Positions 41,397 to 50,429 of a stretch of 64,000 nt of DNA are shown here, piece after piece. Location: positions 248,001 to 312,000 of the forward strand of contig DIWS01000013.1 of the NCBI GenBank assembly GCA_002423585.1, in the 5' to 3' direction. The notes under the pieces were generated by a model, which saw only the letters and a program-made list of their open reading frames with translations, did no database searches and was not told the DNA's origin. The stretch comes from Actinobacteria bacterium UBA6100 (GTDB lineage: Bacteria; Actinomycetota; Coriobacteriia; Anaerosomatales; Anaerosomataceae). Positions within the stretch are counted from its first letter, which is position 1. The number at the start of each line of letters is the position of its first letter. The position numbers and the translations under genes are program-made.

Positions 41397-41678
41397 GTGC
41401 CGATAACACCTCTTGAGATGATGATTTCAGACGAGCAGGTGCGGCGAGCGGTCGACTACCTGCGTACCTCAGATGCATATGTGCAGCCGGCAAGGCGCAT
41501 GACGGATCCGCGAGCCATCGAGCTGGTGGACAGGGTCGTCGAGGCACTTCGTGAACTGCCGGACGTTCGCGACGACCGGGTTGAGCACGCCCGGCTGTTG
41601 GTGGGCGACGCGCTTCCGTCCTCGGCGGAACTGGCGACCAAACTCATCGGCCGCGTGGTATCCGACGCGATCCGCTAA
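41397..41678 (+). CDS. Small FlgM-like protein (possible anti-sigma factor)
   Basis: A 93-residue charged protein. The middle and end (LPDVRDDRVEHARLLVGDAL, then PSSAELATKLIGRVVSDAI) resemble the FlgM anti-sigma-28 pattern, in which a VRxDRVxxxRxxI helix is followed by xAxKLIxR. The N-terminal part (SDEQVRRAVDYLRTSDAYV) is not recognisable. Similarity is weak and judged by eye. No flagellar gene is present; the next gene is pilB. GTG 41397 has AAGGG some 12 bases upstream; ATG 41418 is an alternative. It has its own terminator at 41700. Confidence 0.5.
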   Translation: MPITPLEMMISDEQVRRAVDYLRTSDAYVQPARRMTDPRAIELVDRVVEALRELPDVRDDRVEHARLLVGDALPSSAELATKLIGRVVSDAIR

Positions 41679-41699
41679 GACGGCGTTGATGCGGGGTTG

Positions 41700-41734
41700 G
41701 CGCGGGCTTCCCTCAAGAGGGGGCCCGCGCTTCT
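41700..41734 (+). terminator. Hairpin terminator after the FlgM-like gene
   Basis: GCGCGGGC (41700-41707) pairs with GCCCGCGC (41723-41730), with an inner CCCTC/GAGGG stem, followed by TTCT. The downstream TGCTAGGAT (41734-41742) looks like an extended -10, probably the pilB promoter. Confidence 0.65.
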
Positions 41735-41811
41735 GCTAGGATTGGGCGTGCGCTCTGAGCGTTGGCACGCGCATCTGCCGCCACACATCCTTCCGCACGA
41801 GAGGGGCCGGG

Positions 41812-43482
41812 ATGGCTTACACGAGGGACAGGCTCGGGGAACTGCTCCTGCGTGAAGCGGTGATCACCGATGAGCAGCTGGCCGAAGCGCTCGCCGTCCA
41901 GGCCGAGCACGGGGGCAAGCTCGGTCAGATCCTGGTGGGGAGCGGGGCAGCCGACGAGGAGTCCATCGCGCGGATGCTCGCCGAGCAGAAGGGTATCGAG
42001 TTCATCAGCCTCCCGATGTTCCCGATCGACCGCGAGGCCGCCTCCCTCATCCCCGCGCGTATGGCGAAGCGCTCGTCGATCATACCTATCGGATTCCGCG
42101 ACGGCAGTCTTGTTCTCGCGATGGCCGATCCGCTCGACGTGGAGGCCATAGACGACGTGCGCCTCCGCACGGGCCGCAGCGTGACCCCCGTTGTGGCCAC
42201 CGGGGCGCAGATCGACTACGCCATCGAGAAGTTCATCACTTCGGCGGACGCGTTCGAAGGCCTCGCGGTGGCCGTGGAAGACGAGGACACCGAAGAGCTC
42301 GTCGTCGTCGGCGACGAGGACGTCCCCATCGTCCGCCTGGTGAACCAACTCATCCGTGAGGCGGTGCTCGACCAGGCCAGCGACATCCACATCGAGCCGG
42401 GAGCACACGGGGTGCGCGTACGATTCCGCGTGGACGGCGTGCTCCATGAGGTCATGACAGCGCCGAACTCGGCACGGGCCGGGCTGATCAGCCGCGTGAA
42501 GGTGATGGCCGAGATGGACATCGCCGAGCGACGTCGGCCGCAGGACGGCCGCATCGGCCTTGTGGTGAACGATCACCCCGTGGACATGCGTGTGGCCGCG
42601 CTGCCTACGCCGTTCGGCGAGAACCTCGTGATACGCATCCTGAACCACGAGGCCAACCAGCAGACGCTGGGTGATCTGGGCATGTGTGACGACCATCTGG
42701 CGCTGATGGAGCGCTTCCTCTCGCGCAGCTACGGCGAGATCCTCATCTCGGGTCCCACCGGTTCGGGCAAGTCGACCTCGCTGTATGCGGCACTGATGCG
42801 CCTCAATCAACCCACGCGCAAGATCATCACGATCGAGGACCCGATCGAGTACCAGATCAGCGGCATCACGCAGATGGCGGTCAATACCGGCATCGGCCTC
42901 ACGTTCGCGAACCTGTTGCGCACTGTGCTGCGATCCGACCCCGATGTGGTGATGGTGGGCGAGATCCGCGACGCCGAGACGGCGCAGATCGCCACGCGCG
43001 CCGCGCTCACCGGCCACCTCGTGCTCTCGTCGATCCACACCAACGACGCGCCGTCGGCGCTCACCCGGCTCTCGGACATGGAGGTAGCTCCGTTCGTGGC
43101 CTCGAGTGCGCTGATCGGCGTGGTGGCGCAGCGGCTCGTGCGCCGGCTATGCCCGTCGTGCAAGGAGTCGGTCCGGTTGACCAAGGCGATGCTGACCGAC
43201 CGCGGCTTTGCAGCCGACGAGCTCAAGGCGCGCACCGTCGCCGTCAAGCACGACGGCGGCTGCGACGAGTGTCACGGCACGGGGTTCCGTGGTCGTACGG
43301 GCGTGTTCGAGATCATGCCGATGGATGACGAGCTCGAGCGGCTGTTCCTTGCCGAGGCGCCGTCGGAGGCGCTGCGCACGGCCGCGCTCGCGGCGGGAAT
43401 GAAGACCTTGCGGGCTGATGCGCTCGACAAGGTGGCCGCAGGCGTCACCAGCCTCGACGAGGTCGCCCGCGTGGTCCTGTAG
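41812..43482 (+). CDS. pilB: Type IV pilus / type II secretion assembly ATPase
   Basis: A 556-residue GspE/PilB hexameric ATPase. The N-terminal T2SSE_N (MshEN) domain covers residues about 1-145 and includes RLGELLLREAVITDEQLAEAL. The core has the Asp box (DIHIEPG), Walker A GPTGSGKSTS (314-323), TIEDPIEYQ, Walker B DPDVVMVGEIRD, and the zinc-binding pair CPSC and CDECHGTGFRGRTG. It is complete, with GAGAGGGG before the start. The rest of a pilus system (pilC, pilT, pilins) is not adjacent, so it is either an isolated copy or its partners lie elsewhere. Confidence 0.9.
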   Translation: MAYTRDRLGELLLREAVITDEQLAEALAVQAEHGGKLGQILVGSGAADEESIARMLAEQKGIEFISLPMFPIDREAASLIPARMAKRSSIIPIGFRDGSLVLAMADPLDVEAIDDVRLRTGRSVTPVVATGAQIDYAIEKFITSADAFEGLAVAVEDEDTEELVVVGDEDVPIVRLVNQLIREAVLDQASDIHIEPGAHGVRVRFRVDGVLHEVMTAPNSARAGLISRVKVMAEMDIAERRRPQDGRIGLVVNDHPVDMRVAALPTPFGENLVIRILNHEANQQTLGDLGMCDDHLALMERFLSRSYGEILISGPTGSGKSTSLYAALMRLNQPTRKIITIEDPIEYQISGITQMAVNTGIGLTFANLLRTVLRSDPDVVMVGEIRDAETAQIATRAALTGHLVLSSIHTNDAPSALTRLSDMEVAPFVASSALIGVVAQRLVRRLCPSCKESVRLTKAMLTDRGFAADELKARTVAVKHDGGCDECHGTGFRGRTGVFEIMPMDDELERLFLAEAPSEALRTAALAAGMKTLRADALDKVAAGVTSLDEVARVVL

Positions 43483-43506
43483 TCCGCCGGGGACAGGAGA
43501 GCACAC

Positions 43507-44712
43507 GTGAGTGCCACCAGACGCGCTTCGCGCGCGATCGTGCTCGTGCTCGACAGTGTCGGCGCCGGAGAGCTGCCGGATGCCGCCGAGTACGGCGATG
43601 AAGGCTCGAACACGCTCAGCAACACCTCGCGGGCCGTCGGCGGGCTTGATATGCCCGTCCTGGGTGCGATGGGCCTCGGGAACATCACGCCGATCGAGGG
43701 CGTGCCGCCCGTGGACCGTCCCCTGGCGTCCTGGGGCAAGTCGGCCGAGCGCTCGGCCGGCAAGGACACCACCACCGGTCACTGGGAGATGATGGGGGTC
43801 GTCCTCGAGCGGCCGTTCCCCACCTACCCCCAGGGCTTTCCCGTCCCGGTCATCGAGGAGTTCTGCCGGCTGACCGGTTACGAGGGTGTGCTGGGCAACA
43901 CGGTCGCGAGCGGCACGGTGATCATCAACGAGCTCGGTGACGAGCACATGGCCACCGGGCTGCCGATCGTCTACACGTCGGCCGACTCCGTGTTCCAGAT
44001 CGCCGCGCACGAGGAGCGTTTCGGGCTGGACAACCTCTACGAGGCGTGTGAGATCGCGAGGAAGATGCTCTCCGGCGAGCACTGCGTGGGTCGGGTGATC
44101 GCGCGCCCGTTCGTGGGCCCCGATGAGAACGGGGTGTATCAGCGGACGCACCGCAGGCGCGACTACGCCGTGAAGCCCTTCGAACCCACGGTTCTCGACC
44201 TGTTGCAGGAGGGCGGCGTGCCGGTCTTCGGCGTCGGGAAGATCGGCGACATCTTCGCGTGGCAGGCGATCACCTCATCACCCCACGTGACCGACAACAT
44301 GGACGGGTTCGACCATCTGTTAGCCGAGGTCCGCCGCCCCGAGCAGGGCTTCGTCTTCTGCAATCTCGTCGACTTCGACATGCTCTGGGGGCATCGCAAC
44401 GATGCGGAGTCCTACGCGCGCGGGCTCGAGGCGGTCGATCGCCGGATGCCGGAGCTGCTGGATGCGATGATCGACGGCGACCTGCTCATCATCACCGCCG
44501 ACCATGGCTGCGACCCCACCACGGCGTGGTCGACCGACCACAGCCGCGAATACACGCCGTTGATCGCCAAGATCAAGGGCATCGATGTGGGGGCGGCCCT
44601 CGGCACGCGGAAGACCTTCGGCGATATCGGTGAGACGGTGCTGCACTTCTACGGTCTCAGGGACCGATGCGGGCGCGGGGACTCGTTCCTCAAGGAGGTG
44701 CGTGACGCGTGA
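43507..44712 (+). CDS. deoB: Phosphopentomutase
   Basis: Interconverts ribose (or deoxyribose) 1-phosphate and 5-phosphate in nucleoside salvage. The 401-residue alkaline-phosphatase-fold enzyme shows LVLDSVGAGELPDAAEYGD (metal Asp), GKDTTTGHWEMMG (phosphorylated Thr), VGKIGDIF, and TADHGCDPTTAWSTDHSREY (metal Asp/His). Normal length. It overlaps the nucleoside phosphorylase start by 4 bases, which would supply its substrate. Confidence 0.93.
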   Translation: MSATRRASRAIVLVLDSVGAGELPDAAEYGDEGSNTLSNTSRAVGGLDMPVLGAMGLGNITPIEGVPPVDRPLASWGKSAERSAGKDTTTGHWEMMGVVLERPFPTYPQGFPVPVIEEFCRLTGYEGVLGNTVASGTVIINELGDEHMATGLPIVYTSADSVFQIAAHEERFGLDNLYEACEIARKMLSGEHCVGRVIARPFVGPDENGVYQRTHRRRDYAVKPFEPTVLDLLQEGGVPVFGVGKIGDIFAWQAITSSPHVTDNMDGFDHLLAEVRRPEQGFVFCNLVDFDMLWGHRNDAESYARGLEAVDRRMPELLDAMIDGDLLIITADHGCDPTTAWSTDHSREYTPLIAKIKGIDVGAALGTRKTFGDIGETVLHFYGLRDRCGRGDSFLKEVRDA

Positions 44713-46010
44713 GGTCGATCGAGGAGCTGATCGAGGTCAAGCGCGACGGAGGGGTCCACACGACCGAGGAACTCAAGCGGCTGGTGGACGCGTTCGTCTC
44801 GGGCGAGATGCCCGACTACCAGATGGCGGCGTGGCTGATGGCGGCGTTCATCCGCGGGCTCGACAGCACCGAGACCGCCGCACTCACCGAGGCGATGGCG
44901 CGCTCGGGCGAGATGGTGGACCTGTCGAGCATCCCGGGCATCAAAGTGGACAAGCACTCCACCGGCGGTGTGGGAGACACCACCACGCTCGTTCTGGCGC
45001 CGCTGGTGGCGAGTTGCGGCGTACCGGTGGCCAAGATGAGCGGGCGCGGCCTCGGCTTCACCGGCGGAACGCTCGACAAGCTCGAGTCGATCCCCGGCTT
45101 CAGCGTCACGCTCGACCCGGAGCAGTTCCTCGCGCAGGTGCGCGACGTGGGCTGCGCCGTGATCGGCCAGAGCCCGGATGTGGATCCCGCCGACAAGAAG
45201 ATGTACGCACTGCGCGATGTGACCGCCACCGTGCCGTCGATGCCGCTCATCGTGGGATCGATCATCAGCAAGAAGGTCGCGGGCGGCGCCGATGCGATCG
45301 TGCTCGATGTGAAGGTGGGTTCCGGCGCGTTCATGAAGACCGAGCACGATGCGCGTGCGCTTGCGACTGAACTCACGCGCGTGGGCGAGCTGCTCGGCCG
45401 GAAGGTCGTGGCGGTGTTGACCGACATGAACCAGCCGCTCGGATGCGCCGTCGGCAACGCACTCGAGGTCCGCGAGGCGATCCTCACGCTTCGCGGCGAG
45501 GGCCCCGCCGATCTCACCGAGTTGTGCCTGGTGCTCGGAGCCAAGATGCTGGTCCTCGGCGGTCGGGCGGGGAACGAGGCCGAGGCACGGGAGCTGCTCC
45601 TTCGGAGCATAGGCGACGGGCACGCCATCGAGACGTTCAGGAGATGGGTGGCGGCACAAGGTGGCGATCCTGCGGTGGCCGACGACCTCACGCTGCTGCC
45701 CACGGGCGCGCATATACGCGTCGTGACAGCTCCGCGAGGAGGATGGGTGACCGGCTTCGACGCCGAGGGCGTGGGACGCGCGGTCATGGAACTCGGCGCG
45801 GGTCGCGCCCATCAGGAGGATGAGGTGGATCCCGGCGCCGGACTGGAATTGAGTGTGAAGACCGGCGACCGTGTGGAGGATGGAGACGTCCTCGGCACGC
45901 TCTACACCAACGATGCGTCTCGTCTCGACGAGGCCGAGGAGCGGCTGCGCGAGGCGGTGCACCTCGGCGATACCCCTTGCGAGGCGCCACCGCTCTTCCT
46001 TGAGGCATGA
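44709..46010 (+). CDS. Pyrimidine-nucleoside phosphorylase / thymidine phosphorylase
   Basis: Splits uridine or thymidine with phosphate to give the base and (deoxy)ribose 1-phosphate, which DeoB then uses. The 433-residue class II phosphorylase has KHSTGGVGDTTTLVLAPLVA (phosphate loop), KMSGRGLGFTGGTLDKLESI and GSIISKKVAGGADAIVLDVK. The C-terminal domain ends GDVLGTLYTND. Pdp and DeoA cannot be separated safely by eye. A single base separates it from the next gene. Confidence 0.9.
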   Translation: MRSIEELIEVKRDGGVHTTEELKRLVDAFVSGEMPDYQMAAWLMAAFIRGLDSTETAALTEAMARSGEMVDLSSIPGIKVDKHSTGGVGDTTTLVLAPLVASCGVPVAKMSGRGLGFTGGTLDKLESIPGFSVTLDPEQFLAQVRDVGCAVIGQSPDVDPADKKMYALRDVTATVPSMPLIVGSIISKKVAGGADAIVLDVKVGSGAFMKTEHDARALATELTRVGELLGRKVVAVLTDMNQPLGCAVGNALEVREAILTLRGEGPADLTELCLVLGAKMLVLGGRAGNEAEARELLLRSIGDGHAIETFRRWVAAQGGDPAVADDLTLLPTGAHIRVVTAPRGGWVTGFDAEGVGRAVMELGAGRAHQEDEVDPGAGLELSVKTGDRVEDGDVLGTLYTNDASRLDEAEERLREAVHLGDTPCEAPPLFLEA

Positions 46011-46011
46011 C

Positions 46012-48657
46012 ATGACCCGCCGCACGCCCCGCCGCAGCACGCAGGTCACGGGGATCGTGGTTGGGCACGCGAACCCCGACTTCGACGCCTACGCGGCGAT
46101 GGTCGCGGCCACCAAGCTCTTCGAGGACACGCGCGCCGTCTACCTCGGCAGCCAGAACGCCAACGTGCGCGAGTTCCACAACCTGCACGAGGACTTCGTG
46201 GCGTTCACCGACCTCAGGAGCCTCGATCTGGACGCGATCGAGCGCGTGATCATGGTCGATACGCGCGAGCCTTCGCGCGTGGGCGAGCTCCGCTCGGTGG
46301 TGGAGCGTGAGGATGTCGAGGTGATCGTCTACGACCATCACCCCGCGCAGTCCGGCGATGTGCGGCCGGCGCAGGACCACTCCATGGACGTGGGCGCGAC
46401 AACATCCATCCTCGTGCATGAGATCCGCGACAGGGGCGTGCCGCTCACGCCGCTCGAGGCCACCGTGATGCTCCTCGGGATCCACGAGGACACCGGCTCG
46501 CTCACGTATCCGGGGACCACCGCGTACGACGTGGAGGCCGCCGCGTTCCTGATGGGCGCGGGCGCGGAGATGGAGGTGCTCAACCAGTTCCTCTCCCGCG
46601 CGCTCACCCCCGAGCAGCGCACCGTGCTGGACGGGCTGCTCGACACCCTGGAGGTCTGGGACATCCACGGCCAGGAGGTCGCGGTAGGCTCCGCTTCGGC
46701 GAGCGAGTACATAGACTCGGCCTCGGTGCTCACTCACTACATCTGCGAGGACCTCGGCTACCGCGTGGCCATCGCGCTCGTGTCGATGCCCGAACGCCTC
46801 CAGGTGGTGGGCAGAAGCCGGCTGGCCGACGTGGACATCGGGGCGGTGCTCAAGCACATCGGCGGGGGAGGACACCCGCAGGCGGCCGCTGCGGCGCTTC
46901 GCAACGCCACGATCGACGAGGTGCTCCCGCGTCTCAGGGAGGCGCTGGAGAAGGAAGTGGCGCCCCCGTTGCGTGCGGGTGACATCGCCTCGGCCCCGGT
47001 GCGCTCTATCGACCCCCAGACATCGATGGCCGAGGCCGCACACATCATGGCCACCTGGGGTCACGGCGGGCTGCCGGTGGTGGATGGAGGCAGGCTCGTG
47101 GGCCTGGTCACCCGCAAGGACGTGGACAAGGCGGCGCGGCACGGGCTCGCGCACGCTCCCGTCACGGGTTTCATGGCGCGCGACCCGATCACCGTGGGTG
47201 CGGGAGCCGACCTGGTCGACCTCGAGCGGTTGCTCGTGCGTACCGGCATCGGCCGCGTCCCTGTGGTGGAAGGCGGCGTCATCACCGGCATCGTCACGCG
47301 CAAGGACCTTCTCAGGGCCGAGCATGGCGAGTCGTATCTCGACCGCAAGCTCACACGCCAGCACGACGAGGCGTCCCGGCGCTTCATGGCCTCACTTGAG
47401 CGGTTGCCCGCCGATGTCCGTGATGCCGTCCGCGAGATAGGGCGGCTCGCGGACGCCGCCAGCCTGCGCGCGCATGTCGTGGGCGGATTCGTGCGCGACA
47501 TGCTGCTCGGCCGCGAGAACCTGGACATCGATGTGGTGATCGAGGGGGACGGGCTCGAGTTCGCACTCGGTGTGGCGGAGCGTCTGGGCAAACGCGTGAA
47601 GGTGCACCGCCGCTTCGGTACGGCGGTGCTCGTATGGTCCAGGGCGCTGCACATCGACATCACGAGCGCGCGCACCGAGTACTACCAGCGGCCGGGTGCG
47701 CTGCCCACGGTGGAGCGCTCGTCGCTTCGGCAGGACCTGTTCCGCCGTGATTTCTCCATCAACGCTATGGCCGTATGCGTGAATCCCGAGTGCTTCGGCC
47801 GGATCGCCGACCCCTTCGGCGGGCTGTTCGACCTTGAGCGTGGCGTGATCCGCGCGCTGCACTCGCTCTCGTTTGTGGAGGACCCCACGCGCATCCTGCG
47901 GGCCGCGCGCTTCGAGAAGAAGTTCGGGTTCTCGCTCGACGGGTCGAGCGAGGCCCTGCTGCGCCAGGCCGTGGAGATGAGCATGCTCGACGAAGTGAGC
48001 GGTGCGCGCATCCGCGAGGAACTGCTCGACGTCATCGATGAGGACGAACCGTCCGGGATCCTCGCCCGGCTCGATGACTTCGGCGCCGCGCGGGGCCTGC
48101 TGCCCGACGGCGTTCGGCCATCCGATGCGATCGCCGCGCTCTCCTCGGTCACATCCGCTTTCGGGGCCCTGGGCGAGGTGTTCCCGCGTCTTCCTCGGCG
48201 GCGGACCACGCTTGTCGCGGCGCTGGCGGGCACCGCGGGGCGCGCCGAGGCTGATCGCTGGTGCCGTCGGCTGCGCTTCGGCAGAGAGTATGCCGAGCCG
48301 GCAGTGGTGACCGCCGAGCGTGCTGCCGGTCTGATCGTGCGTCTCCAGGACCGTCGCAAGATGCGCGCGAGCAGACTCTTCTTCCTCCTCGAGGCGTTGC
48401 CCGCCGAGACGCTGGTGTATCTGTGGGGCGCAGGAGACCCCTCCGTGCGTGCGCGGGTCGAGGAGTTCGTTCGCGTGCTGCAGCCGCTGCGGCCGGCGGT
48501 GAGTGGAGAGGACCTCATCGCGCTCGGCCTCACGCCCGGTCCGGCGTTTGCTGCTATCCTTGCTCAGGCTCGTGCGGACCGCCTTGACGGCAAAGCGGTC
48601 GGGCGCACGGCCGAACTCGCAAACCTGAAGCGGCTCGCCCGTCGCGAGTCGCGTTAG
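46012..48657 (+). CDS. DHH-CBS-tRNA nucleotidyltransferase fusion (A-adding or CCA-adding type)
   Basis: An 881-residue multidomain protein. A DHH/DHHA1 phosphoesterase occupies about residues 15-315: GHANPDFDAYAAM, DTREPSRVG, YDHHPAQ and GGGGHPQAAAA. Two CBS domains follow (about 320-440). The C-terminal half is a class II nucleotidyltransferase: VGGFVRDMLLGRENLDIDVV, FGTAVLVW, RRDFSINAMAV and EDPTRILRAARFEKKF. This order is known from A-adding enzymes of organisms that split CCA addition over two proteins. Whether it adds A only or the whole CCA cannot be read here. ATG 46012 follows the phosphorylase stop by one base. Confidence 0.9.
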   Translation: MTRRTPRRSTQVTGIVVGHANPDFDAYAAMVAATKLFEDTRAVYLGSQNANVREFHNLHEDFVAFTDLRSLDLDAIERVIMVDTREPSRVGELRSVVEREDVEVIVYDHHPAQSGDVRPAQDHSMDVGATTSILVHEIRDRGVPLTPLEATVMLLGIHEDTGSLTYPGTTAYDVEAAAFLMGAGAEMEVLNQFLSRALTPEQRTVLDGLLDTLEVWDIHGQEVAVGSASASEYIDSASVLTHYICEDLGYRVAIALVSMPERLQVVGRSRLADVDIGAVLKHIGGGGHPQAAAAALRNATIDEVLPRLREALEKEVAPPLRAGDIASAPVRSIDPQTSMAEAAHIMATWGHGGLPVVDGGRLVGLVTRKDVDKAARHGLAHAPVTGFMARDPITVGAGADLVDLERLLVRTGIGRVPVVEGGVITGIVTRKDLLRAEHGESYLDRKLTRQHDEASRRFMASLERLPADVRDAVREIGRLADAASLRAHVVGGFVRDMLLGRENLDIDVVIEGDGLEFALGVAERLGKRVKVHRRFGTAVLVWSRALHIDITSARTEYYQRPGALPTVERSSLRQDLFRRDFSINAMAVCVNPECFGRIADPFGGLFDLERGVIRALHSLSFVEDPTRILRAARFEKKFGFSLDGSSEALLRQAVEMSMLDEVSGARIREELLDVIDEDEPSGILARLDDFGAARGLLPDGVRPSDAIAALSSVTSAFGALGEVFPRLPRRRTTLVAALAGTAGRAEADRWCRRLRFGREYAEPAVVTAERAAGLIVRLQDRRKMRASRLFFLLEALPAETLVYLWGAGDPSVRARVEEFVRVLQPLRPAVSGEDLIALGLTPGPAFAAILAQARADRLDGKAVGRTAELANLKRLARRESR

Positions 48658-48670
48658 CATCGGAGGACCC

Positions 48671-49351
48671 GTGTCCGACATCTTGCTCGGCGCGCTTCAG
48701 CTCGCCATGTTCGTTCCCGCCATCGTGCTCCACGAGGTCGCGCACGGGTACGTGTCGTACCGGCTCGGTGACCCCACGGCAAAGATGCAGGGACGGCTGA
48801 GCCTCAATCCCATCAAGCATGTCGATCCGTTCGGCACGGTTCTGCTGCCGCTCCTCCTGGCCGTGAGCGGTGCTCCGGTCTTCGGCTTCGCCAAGCCGGT
48901 GCCCATCAACCCCAACTACTACAAGGACTACCGCAAAGGCATGCTGCTCACCGGTCTTGCCGGGCCTGCGACGAACCTGATCATGGCGTTCACCGCCGGC
49001 ATGGTGGTCCGCGTCATCGCTCTCGGCGGTGGGCTCGTGGCGGGGAGCATCTCCGACGGCGCCATCAGCGCGCTCGGGTGGGTGCTCTACGGCTTCTACT
49101 TCTTCGCGATGATCAACCTCGTGCTGATGTTCTTCAACCTGATCCCGATGCCGCCGCTCGACGGCTCGCGCGTGCTGCCGATCTTCCTGTCCGATGCAGC
49201 GCTGCACAAGTACCACCAGTTCGAGCGCTACGGCATCCTCGTCTTCTTCGTCTTCGTGCTGCTACTGCCGAACTACCTTGGCATCGACCCCATCGGCTGG
49301 TACTTCGACCTCACGGTCGCGCCGCTGCTCAAGCTCTTCACCGGGCTGTGA
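48671..49351 (+). CDS. Site-2 protease family zinc metalloprotease (M50)
   Basis: A 226-residue membrane protein with about six helices and the zinc motif HEVAHGY (His21, Glu22, His25); the third ligand Asp lies in NLIPMPPLDGSRVLP. It is of the short rseP-like type without PDZ domain, often found beside scpA/scpB and trpS in Gram-positive genomes. The substrate is unknown. GTG 48671 follows GGAGG. Confidence 0.88.
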   Translation: MSDILLGALQLAMFVPAIVLHEVAHGYVSYRLGDPTAKMQGRLSLNPIKHVDPFGTVLLPLLLAVSGAPVFGFAKPVPINPNYYKDYRKGMLLTGLAGPATNLIMAFTAGMVVRVIALGGGLVAGSISDGAISALGWVLYGFYFFAMINLVLMFFNLIPMPPLDGSRVLPIFLSDAALHKYHQFERYGILVFFVFVLLLPNYLGIDPIGWYFDLTVAPLLKLFTGL

Positions 49352-49356
49352 GGCGT

Positions 49357-49386
49357 ACCGCCGCGGGCGGTGCGGTGCGGTAGAAT
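49357..49386 (+). promoter_or_regulatory. Hairpin and TAGAAT element between the M50 protease gene and trpS
   Basis: ACCGCC-gcg-GGCGGT (49357-49371) is a small GC hairpin 5 bases after the protease stop. TAGAAT (49381-49386) is a plausible -10 for trpS, 40 bases before its start. No good -35 is seen. Confidence 0.4.
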
Positions 49387-49425
49387 ACCCCCATCCGTTG
49401 CCGAGGCGAGGAGCCGTACACCCCG

Positions 49426-50427
49426 ATGTCGAAGAAGCGCGTGCTCACCGGTTACCGTCCCACGGGGCGTCTTACCCTCGGCCACTGGTTCGGCAACCTG
49501 CTGAACATGCGGCAGCTCCAGGAGGAGTTCGAGGCGTACTACTTCGTCGCCGACTGGCATGCGCTCACGAGTGATTGGCAGGACACGCACGCCATCCGTC
49601 AGTACACCGAAGAGATGGTGCTCGATTGGGTCGCTGCCGGCATCGACCCGGCCAAGTCGGTCATCTACCGGCAGAGCGATGTGCCCGAGGTGGCCGAGCT
49701 CACGATGTACCTCTCGATGGTCACGCCGATGCCGTGGCTGGAGCGCGTTCCGAGCTACAAGGAGCAGCGCGAGCAGATCTCAGAGAAGGACCTCGGCAAC
49801 GTGGGCTTCTTCCTGTATCCGCTGATGCAGGCCGCCGACATCACCATCGTGCGCGGCGACGTGGTGCCGGTGGGCGAGGACCAGCTCCCGCATCTCGAGC
49901 TCACGCGTGAGGTGGTGCGCCGTTTCAACAACCAGTACGGGCAGCTGCTCCCGGAACCCGATGCGCTCATCGCCAAGCAGGGCGCGCGCGTGCCCGGCAC
50001 CGACGGCCGCAAGATGTCCAAGAGCTACGGCAACGCGATCTACCTCTCGGAGAGCGAAGAGGAGACCGCCGCCAAGGTGATGGGCATGATCACCGACCCG
50101 GCCCGCAAGCTGAAGACCGACCCGGGCGATCCCGACATCTGCCCGTTGCAGCAGATCCACAAGCTGGTGGCGTCCGATCCCGCGGAGATCACTGAGTGGG
50201 ATCGGTGCTGCAGGGTGGCCGAGTGCGGGTGCGTGGCGCACAAGCGCAAGCTCGTCGAGGACTTGAACGCGTATCTGCGCGAGTTCCGCGCCCGCCGGGC
50301 CGAGCTTGCCGCCGAGCCGGGCTACGCCTGGGAGGTGCTGGCCGAAGGCGCCGACCGTGTGCGCCCCGAGGTGGAGGACCTGATGGGCAGCGTCCGCCGC
50401 GCGATGCACGTGGACGCCGAGCGCTAG
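49426..50427 (+). CDS. trpS: Tryptophan-tRNA ligase
   Basis: Class I aminoacyl-tRNA synthetase charging tRNA-Trp, 333 residues. The HIGH-like motif is TGYRPTGRLTLGHWFGN, the KMSKS loop is GRKMSKSYGNAI (195-204), and DQLPHLELTREVVRRFN is conserved. Near the anticodon-binding region it has Cys239, Cys261, Cys262, Cys267, Cys269 and His272. The spacing C239-x22-C262-x6-C269-x2-H272 equals the [4Fe-4S] motif of Thermotoga maritima TrpRS except that the last Cys is His. Whether a cluster is bound is open. Confidence 0.93.
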   Translation: MSKKRVLTGYRPTGRLTLGHWFGNLLNMRQLQEEFEAYYFVADWHALTSDWQDTHAIRQYTEEMVLDWVAAGIDPAKSVIYRQSDVPEVAELTMYLSMVTPMPWLERVPSYKEQREQISEKDLGNVGFFLYPLMQAADITIVRGDVVPVGEDQLPHLELTREVVRRFNNQYGQLLPEPDALIAKQGARVPGTDGRKMSKSYGNAIYLSESEEETAAKVMGMITDPARKLKTDPGDPDICPLQQIHKLVASDPAEITEWDRCCRVAECGCVAHKRKLVEDLNAYLREFRARRAELAAEPGYAWEVLAEGADRVRPEVEDLMGSVRRAMHVDAER

Positions 50428-50429
50428 AG

